Positions 36,159-40,639 of a stretch of DNA of 40,639 nt are shown here, piece by piece. The notes beneath the pieces were generated by a model that had not been told where the DNA came from, searched no databases, and was given only the letters and a program-made list of their open reading frames with translations. A program made the position numbers and the translations under genes. The stretch is taken from contig JANXNM010000316.1 of NCBI GenBank assembly GCA_025354065.1, positions 1-40,639 of the forward strand, in the 5' to 3' direction. The stretch's first letter is position 1. Every line of letters begins with the position of its first letter. This DNA comes from Synechococcales cyanobacterium 340R_concoct_173_sub. GTDB lineage: Bacteria; Cyanobacteriota; Cyanobacteriia; Leptolyngbyales; Leptolyngbyaceae.

Positions 36159-36383
36159 ATGGGATGGCGATCGGATTGGAAATTTCGGAAATTTGGACTA
36201 ATACTCGCCGCTAGCTTAATGGTGATAAGTTTCATGGTGGTCAATGTCCAGCGCAGTTCCGCCCAAATCTCCTCACCCGCCTTTGTCCCCCAGCCTAATC
36301 GTCACGCCTACAACCCCACGACTTGGAAATACGATATCGGTGCTCATCTCGGTAACCCAAGCGCCGATCGTTCAGATGACTAG
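36159..36383 (+). CDS. Small exported protein, 74 aa, unknown
   Basis: I do not recognise this protein. GGAGA (36148-36152) lies six bases before the ATG, which supports translation. The product has a basic start (MGWRSDWKFRKFG), a hydrophobic helix (LILAASLMVISFMVVNV) and a likely signal cleavage after SSAQ near residue 36. The mature peptide would be ~38 residues, Pro/Asn-rich (FVPQPNRHAYNPTTWKYD), with no Cys. It could also be a single-pass membrane protein. It is divergent from the FAD oxidase. Confidence 0.6.
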   Translation: MGWRSDWKFRKFGLILAASLMVISFMVVNVQRSSAQISSPAFVPQPNRHAYNPTTWKYDIGAHLGNPSADRSDD

Positions 36384-36731
36384 CAGCGGGCACTAAAATC
36401 TACTCGGCCTACGAACTGGGGCAAAAAATGATGGCGATCCTTAATTCTCCGCCCCCTCTGATACCGCTAGGCACGTTGAAAATTTAAGCTCAAATTGGAG
36501 GAGTTGCCGAGATTCAAAGTGAGACTGTTTCCCTTCAGAACCGATCGTCCTCCACCCAGCGCAGATGTGCATAATATTTTTCTTCCCATGAACAGTATCC
36601 AGATGAACTTGGCGATCGGGTTCAAGCGGGCTAAAAGATCGGAATTTTAGGGCATACGGGGAACTCCAGTTGTTCCCCAGTCAACGGAGTGGTAAAGACA
36701 GGGGCATGAAAGCAGAACGATCGGAAAACTG
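36384..36731. other. 348-base intergenic region with one hairpin
   Basis: No gene is supported. GGGGAAC (36658-36664) and GTTCCCC (36672-36678) form a perfect 7-bp stem with a 7-base loop, 53 bases past the stop of the RodZ-like gene. It has no T run on either strand. Several CGATCG cores occur. Confidence 0.5.
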
Positions 36732-37550
36732 CTATTCTGAACTCGTCAGACGTATGGCTGTCAACTGAGACGTGGGCGGGAATGCAACTTCCTGAACCGT
36801 TCCAGGAGCACCCAACGGTGAGGCTTTACCGTTATTGAAGCTGACCATGATCGCTCCAGCATTTCCAGCACGTACCACAAGCTGCTTTTTCGCATCCCAA
36901 CTTCGCGTCGTGCCTTCCGTCAATATGCCTTCAAAGGCTTCCTGACCGTCGGCCACAACCCGAACCCAAGACTGATCCGTCAATGTCACTCCAACCCGAA
37001 CACCTTGATTCGGCGCACTTGGAGAAGGCTTAGCGGCCAACGTCTTGGGGTTGGGTCCAAGGGAAGTGGTGGATTGTGGCAGGCTTTCTTTAAATTTTTG
37101 TAAGCTTTCCTGGCTTAACTCTGGCTGAGCATTGGACTGGCTCAGGAGTGCTGAGACGGCCTGAACCGATATTCCCAACAAGACTAAATAGCCAAAATAG
37201 AGATGGACGCTTCGTAGTTGTCCAAACATTGGGAATTTTAAGCGCCAAGGAGTTTGCTGCTGCTCGGGTATCCCAGATTGGGCAAACTCGCTAGAAAAAT
37301 ATAATCCGTTGAGACCGATCGCGTTGGCGTACTGTCGAATAAAGCTTTGAATGTAGACAGACTCTGGCAAATCTTTTAGGCGACCTTCTTCGATCGCTTT
37401 TAAAAGACGGGTCTGAATGTGAGTCCGTTCCGCAACATCTTCCAATGAGATGTCGAGCTGGCGACGAGATTGACTCAATCGCTCACCGAGATCAGCAAGT
37501 TTTACTGCCTGTTGTTCATTAGCTATTTGGAGAAGTTTCTTCTTCCTCAT
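36732..37550 (-). CDS. RodZ-like HTH membrane protein
   Basis: The 272-aa protein has the RodZ layout. An N-terminal HTH_25 domain (~residues 18-85) contains LGERLSQSRRQLDISLEDVAERTHI and LKDLPESVYIQSFIRQYANAIGL. One membrane helix follows at ~115-135 (YLVLLGISVQAVSALLS), then a Ser/Pro linker. The periplasmic DUF4115 domain (~185-270) starts VGVTLTDQSWVRVVADGQ. In E. coli RodZ links MreB to cell shape. The gene lies 11 bases after the pseudouridine synthase on the same strand, so the two are probably co-transcribed. Confidence 0.88.
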   Translation of the reverse strand: MRKKKLLQIANEQQAVKLADLGERLSQSRRQLDISLEDVAERTHIQTRLLKAIEEGRLKDLPESVYIQSFIRQYANAIGLNGLYFSSEFAQSGIPEQQQTPWRLKFPMFGQLRSVHLYFGYLVLLGISVQAVSALLSQSNAQPELSQESLQKFKESLPQSTTSLGPNPKTLAAKPSPSAPNQGVRVGVTLTDQSWVRVVADGQEAFEGILTEGTTRSWDAKKQLVVRAGNAGAIMVSFNNGKASPLGAPGTVQEVAFPPTSQLTAIRLTSSE

Positions 37551-37561
37551 AACGGGTGCTC

Positions 37562-38395
37562 CTAAGCTCCGGTCGCCATAATCAATGGTAAATGAAATGT
37601 GGACTTTAGAAAAGTCAGTTCAGAACATGTGATGGAACGATAAGTCCCTGGAGAGAGAGTCCGAGACCCATGGGCCTGGAGCTGAATCTCCCCGATCGCA
37701 GTTCGATGAAGCCGGGTAACAGCATGACCGAGTTGTTGAGCAACCCGACGAATCTGCCGATTCCGACCTTCACGCATTATGATTTCAAGCAATGTCTGAT
37801 GGGGAAATGTTTGAAGTACATTAACTTCTGCGGGTAGGGTTTTTCGTCCTTCAAGCAGAACTCCTCGTCGCCATTGATTTAATACTTCTAGACATGGATG
37901 GCCTTCAACATAGACCTCGTAGGTTTTAGAAACTTCATGCCTCGGATGGGTCAACCCAAAGGTTAATGCTCCATCGTTCGTTAGAATAAGTGCGCCTGTT
38001 GAGTCAGTATCAAGCCGTCCTACGGGATGAAGTCCATGTCCAGTCTGAATACTTTGGGGTAAACAGTCTAAAATAGTTTTCCGTCCTCGGGGATCGGCGC
38101 AAGTTGAAACCATACCACGGGGTTTGTTTAACAACAGGTAGATTAGGTCTGGTCGCTGAGTCGGGGTTAACGATCGGCCTTTCACCTCAATTTGATCGAC
38201 ATTTGGGTCTGCTACTTGTCCCAATACCGCCACAATGCCATTTACACGAACGTCACCTGCAATAATCATCGATTCTGCTTGACGACGGGATGCAATGCCC
38301 CACGATCGCAAAATTTTTTGCAATCGTTCAGGCTGGGGGAGACTGGAGGACAATGCGGGCAGACCATAACTTAGTTCAAAATTTGGTTCAGACAT
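37562..38395 (-). CDS. rRNA pseudouridine synthase, RluB/RsuA family
   Basis: The 277-aa enzyme isomerises a uridine in rRNA to pseudouridine. An S4 RNA-binding domain occupies ~residues 20-75 (RLQKILRSWGIASRRQAESMI, GDVRVNGIVA). The catalytic domain follows with LLLNKPRGMVST, VGRLDTDSTGALILTNDG holding the catalytic Asp, and MREGRNRQIRRVAQQLGH. Whether the target is 23S (RluB) or 16S (RsuA) is not decidable here. Upstream is a 436-base leader with a perfect AAGGAGG. The RodZ-like gene follows. Confidence 0.92.
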   Translation of the reverse strand: MSEPNFELSYGLPALSSSLPQPERLQKILRSWGIASRRQAESMIIAGDVRVNGIVAVLGQVADPNVDQIEVKGRSLTPTQRPDLIYLLLNKPRGMVSTCADPRGRKTILDCLPQSIQTGHGLHPVGRLDTDSTGALILTNDGALTFGLTHPRHEVSKTYEVYVEGHPCLEVLNQWRRGVLLEGRKTLPAEVNVLQTFPHQTLLEIIMREGRNRQIRRVAQQLGHAVTRLHRTAIGEIQLQAHGSRTLSPGTYRSITCSELTFLKSTFHLPLIMATGA

Positions 38396-38831
38396 ACTCT
38401 GTAATTTGATTAATAAGCTTAATTACAAAAATATCTCTGTAGAAATACTTGCGTAAACGCTAATTATTAGTATTCACAATAGCTTAATCTATCCGTTGTT
38501 CCCCAGAAGCTAAATTTTTTATAGAAACCTAAAAAACAATTTTAATGCCTCCTTAATCGAGAAAACTTATTGTGCGGTCCATATGCTGGTCAACATAGTA
38601 TCTGAATTCTTCTGTAATCTTCCTAAAAAATATTTCTTAAGGATTACTCTAAATCCCTGTGATTATTCTGATGTACAGATGATTCATCTGTACGTGTTTT
38701 CTGATACTTAAAGGTTAGAACTTCCGCAAAGCTTTGATGAAGTCCTCGTTTGAGGCTCAATGCTTGGGTGCTATCTAAGCTTAGGTGCCATTAAAGGCCA
38801 CTTAACAAGGTGCTGTTTACTCAGGTATTTT
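38396..38831. other. 436-base intergenic region upstream of the pseudouridine synthase
   Basis: It lies downstream of the DUF2288 gene and upstream of the pseudouridine synthase, both on the minus strand. It holds a 21-base palindrome (38673-38693) and, on the minus strand, AAGGAGG (38554-38548) before a six-codon TTG ORF. No photosystem small-subunit gene or RNA gene was recognised. Confidence 0.5.
38673..38693. promoter_or_regulatory. 21-base palindrome, operator or hairpin
   Basis: GTACAGATGA (38673-38682) and TCATCTGTAC (38684-38693) are perfect inverted halves around a single T. As DNA this is a strong operator-like dyad; as RNA it forms a 9-bp stem with a 3-base loop. The tail GTGTTTTC on the plus strand is weakly terminator-like, but no plus-strand gene ends here. 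Confidence 0.5.
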
Positions 38832-39146
38832 TCACTTAGGAAGATCTTGAATTAGCACATAGGGTTGGATGATTAGAGCTTTGAATCTAACTTGAGGATT
38901 CCACTGGGCAACCCGATCGGGTTCGGGTTTAATCAGAAATTGTTCTTCAATCCATCGGCGGACCGTATTGGCGTTGTCTTGTGCGATTGCCATTCCGACA
39001 TCGACTAAATCGAGGCTATCATCGACCCAAATCACTACGTCCCGATCGAGATGAATTCGCAGCCAATCGAGTTCGGCTTCGTCTAGGAGTTCAGTTAAGC
39101 TTTGGCGTAGGTCTTGAGTGGGTTGTTTAGGCATAGGTTCAGGCAT
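38832..39146 (-). CDS. DUF2288-family protein
   Basis: The 104-aa protein matches DUF2288: LRQSLTELLDEAELDWLRIHLDRDVVIWVDDSLDLVDVGMAIA, then NTVRRWIEEQFLIKP and RFKALIIQPYVLIQDLP at the end. The family is acidic, cytoplasmic and of unknown function. The ATG at 39146 is four bases past the end of the upstream acyltransferase gene, so the two are likely translated from one message. Confidence 0.88.
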   Translation of the reverse strand: MPEPMPKQPTQDLRQSLTELLDEAELDWLRIHLDRDVVIWVDDSLDLVDVGMAIAQDNANTVRRWIEEQFLIKPEPDRVAQWNPQVRFKALIIQPYVLIQDLPK

Positions 39147-39150
39147 GGCG

Positions 39151-39807
39151 CTATCGTCCTAAATCGTGAAGTTGGTTAATGATGTCAGCACATTGCTGAG
39201 TGACGCGGTTAAGTTCGTCGCGATCGGTGCTGGTGGGCGGCGCGATCGGCACACCAATCCGAATGGTTAGGGGCACACTTCGGGGTCGAGCTGAACCTTT
39301 TTGGAAGATTTCGTGACTACCCCAAAGGGATACGGGCAGGATTAAGGCTTGGGTTTTGGCGGCAATCCAAGCGGCTCCGATTTTGGGATCGTGAATCCGC
39401 CCATCCTTGGTCCGCGTTCCATCTAGAAACAATCCCGTGGCCCAACCATTTTCCAGAGAGGCGACGGCAGATTTCATGGCGGATCTGTCGGCGGATCCCC
39501 GTTTTACTGGATAGGCTCCGTAGGCGGTGATGGCTTGTTTTAGCACAGGCACCCGGAAGAGTTCTTCCTTGGCCATGAATGCGACGGGCCGACCGACACA
39601 ACTAGAGACAATGGGCGGGTCGAAGTCACTGGCATGGTTACTGACGACTAGGAGACGGCCTTTGCGTGGGACGTTCTGTGCGCCGTAGATTTTGCTGCGG
39701 AAATAGGTGTGCAAGACGGGGCTGACGATCGACCATTTAAATAAGTGGTAGAGCATCAGGCTGATCAATGGTTCTCGATCGGATAGTTTGACTAGGGCCT
39801 TAGACAT
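39151..39807 (-). CDS. plsC: 1-acyl-sn-glycerol-3-phosphate acyltransferase (PlsC type)
   Basis: The 218-aa enzyme should transfer a fatty acyl group to lysophosphatidate at the membrane to give phosphatidic acid. The PlsC motifs are in order: VVSNHASDFDPPIV (NHxxxxD catalytic pair), GAYPVKRGSADRSAM (motif II), and FLDGTRTKDGRIHDPKIGAAWIA (motif III, DGTR replacing EGTR). ILPVSLWGSHEIFQKG is motif IV. Position 46 bases downstream of fabD on the same strand supports a lipid-synthesis cluster. The substrate acyl form is not determined. Confidence 0.9.
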   Translation of the reverse strand: MSKALVKLSDREPLISLMLYHLFKWSIVSPVLHTYFRSKIYGAQNVPRKGRLLVVSNHASDFDPPIVSSCVGRPVAFMAKEELFRVPVLKQAITAYGAYPVKRGSADRSAMKSAVASLENGWATGLFLDGTRTKDGRIHDPKIGAAWIAAKTQALILPVSLWGSHEIFQKGSARPRSVPLTIRIGVPIAPPTSTDRDELNRVTQQCADIINQLHDLGR

Positions 39808-39853
39808 TTTACAGTTTAGATTTTGGATTTTAGATTGGATTTACAAGCCCCAA

Positions 39854-40639
39854 CTAGCCAAATGCTGCTAATTCGGCTTGAGTCCCGATCGTTGTAAATG
39901 CCATATCGGCGCAGGTTCGTTTCATGATCCCGACTAACACTTTGCCTGGACCCACTTCGGTTATTGTGGTTACGCCGAGGTCTGGTAACGCCAGAGAAAT
40001 CTCGCGCCATCGAACAGATCCTGTCATTTGGCGGCTGAGTCGAGCTTTTAGATCTGCGGCATTTGTGCAGGGAGTTGGATCCGTGTTGGATAAAACAGGA
40101 ATTTGAGCATCGTTGAAGGGCATATCTTTCAGAACAGCGCTGAAGTGGTCGGCGGCGGTGGTCATTAAGGGCGAGTGAAACGCTCCGCTGACATTCAGTT
40201 TTACTGCCCGTTTACATTTTACAGAAGCGATAATACTGTCCACGGCTTCAGGTTCGCCTGAAATCACGACTTGGCCTGCATTATTGTCGTTAGCCATCAC
40301 AACGCCGTCCGTAGCTTCGATCGCGGTTTCTAGTTCAGTCCGATCGAAGCCTAGTAATGCGGCCATGGTGCCACTGGAACTGCTGTCCATCAGTTGCGAT
40401 CGGGTTTGGATGATTTTGAGACCGGATTCAAAGGAAAAAACGCCTGCTGCATAGAGTGCGGAATATTCGCCTAGGCTATGACCTGCGACAAAATCTGGAA
40501 TTTGTCCAGCGGCGTTTAGTTGATCCGCTAAGATTGCTTCCACTACGTATAGACAAGGTTGCGTGTAAAGGGTTTGGGAAAGTTCGGTCGCATCGCCTTG
40601 AATCCGATCGATGACGGACCACCCGAGTAATTCACTGGC
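39854..40639 (-). CDS. fabD: Malonyl-CoA:ACP transacylase (FabD), 5'-truncated
   Basis: FabD moves malonate from CoA to acyl carrier protein to supply fatty acid elongation. The catalytic Ser is in VAGHSLGEYSALYAAGVF and the catalytic His in VSGAFHSPLM; ANDNNAGQVVISG is also typical. The frame is open from the C-terminus at 39854 to the right edge of the window with no start, so the first ~30 residues lie outside. The edge sequence (SELLGWSVIDRIQGD) is still family sequence. It is followed by plsC and DUF2288. Confidence 0.94.
   Translation of the reverse strand, partial: ASELLGWSVIDRIQGDATELSQTLYTQPCLYVVEAILADQLNAAGQIPDFVAGHSLGEYSALYAAGVFSFESGLKIIQTRSQLMDSSSSGTMAALLGFDRTELETAIEATDGVVMANDNNAGQVVISGEPEAVDSIIASVKCKRAVKLNVSGAFHSPLMTTAADHFSAVLKDMPFNDAQIPVLSNTDPTPCTNAADLKARLSRQMTGSVRWREISLALPDLGVTTITEVGPGKVLVGIMKRTCADMAFTTIGTQAELAAFG

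Overview
The window is chromosomal cyanobacterial DNA. The evidence is the NDH-1 cluster ndhA-ndhI-ndhG-ndhE, a plant-type [2Fe-2S] ferredoxin (petF), a group-2 sigma factor, a cyanobacterial-type FtsZ and FtsQ, many CGATCG cores with some full HIP1 octamers (GCGATCGC), and several families typical of the phylum (MEKHLA, GvpL/F, REC-first histidine kinases). I cannot name the genus from sequence alone. A Leptolyngbya- or Pseudanabaena-like lineage is only an impression. I saw no insertion sequence, prophage, CRISPR array or rRNA operon. Most of the window is ordinary core genome with small accessory genes between.

Layout. 1-5.4 kb: 3'-truncated SpoU-type RNA methyltransferase and tRNA-Leu(CAG) on the minus strand, murA with no canonical start codon, an AlaC-like aminotransferase, an unknown small minus-strand gene, and gltA behind a 440-base leader that carries a perfect CRP-type site. 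5.8-8.7 kb: ndhAIGE. 8.8-12.5 kb: group-2 sigma factor, a small exported Cys-containing protein, petF with a strong terminator, and coaD overlapping a coiled-coil (DivIVA-like) gene. 12.6-17 kb, mostly minus: Slt-like lytic transglycosylase with tetratricopeptide-like repeats, an unknown protein whose membrane helix is cut off from any start codon, and a REC-HisKA-HATPase kinase. 17.2-21 kb: ruvC, prohibitin-like SPFH protein, orphan DUF104 antitoxin, solitary GvpL/F protein, MEKHLA protein, exported fasciclin protein. 21.1-26.9 kb: HI0933-type flavoprotein, a start-less small ORF, WecG/TagA and family-2 glycosyltransferases tightly linked behind a pseudo-receiver histidine kinase, and a divergent NarL-type regulator. 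27-31 kb: ftsQ, ftsZ, convergent moeA. 31-34.5 kb: rpmG, rpsR, an RNase II/R-family exonuclease, FHA protein. 34.8-40.6 kb: FAD oxidoreductase, small exported protein, RodZ-like protein, rRNA pseudouridine synthase, DUF2288 protein, PlsC-type acyltransferase and 5'-truncated fabD.

The genes serve four main functions: cell envelope and division (murA, slt, ftsQ, ftsZ, rodZ-like, coiled-coil protein, fabD/plsC), electron transport (ndh, petF), translation (tRNA-Leu, rpmG, rpsR, pseudouridine synthase), and signalling (two histidine kinases, NarL regulator, FHA, sigma factor). No complete new system is visible. The best leads are the murA start, the pseudo-receiver kinase joined to two glycosyltransferases, the CRP-like site at gltA, the two small genes that lack a usable start, the solitary GvpL/F gene and the orphan antitoxin.
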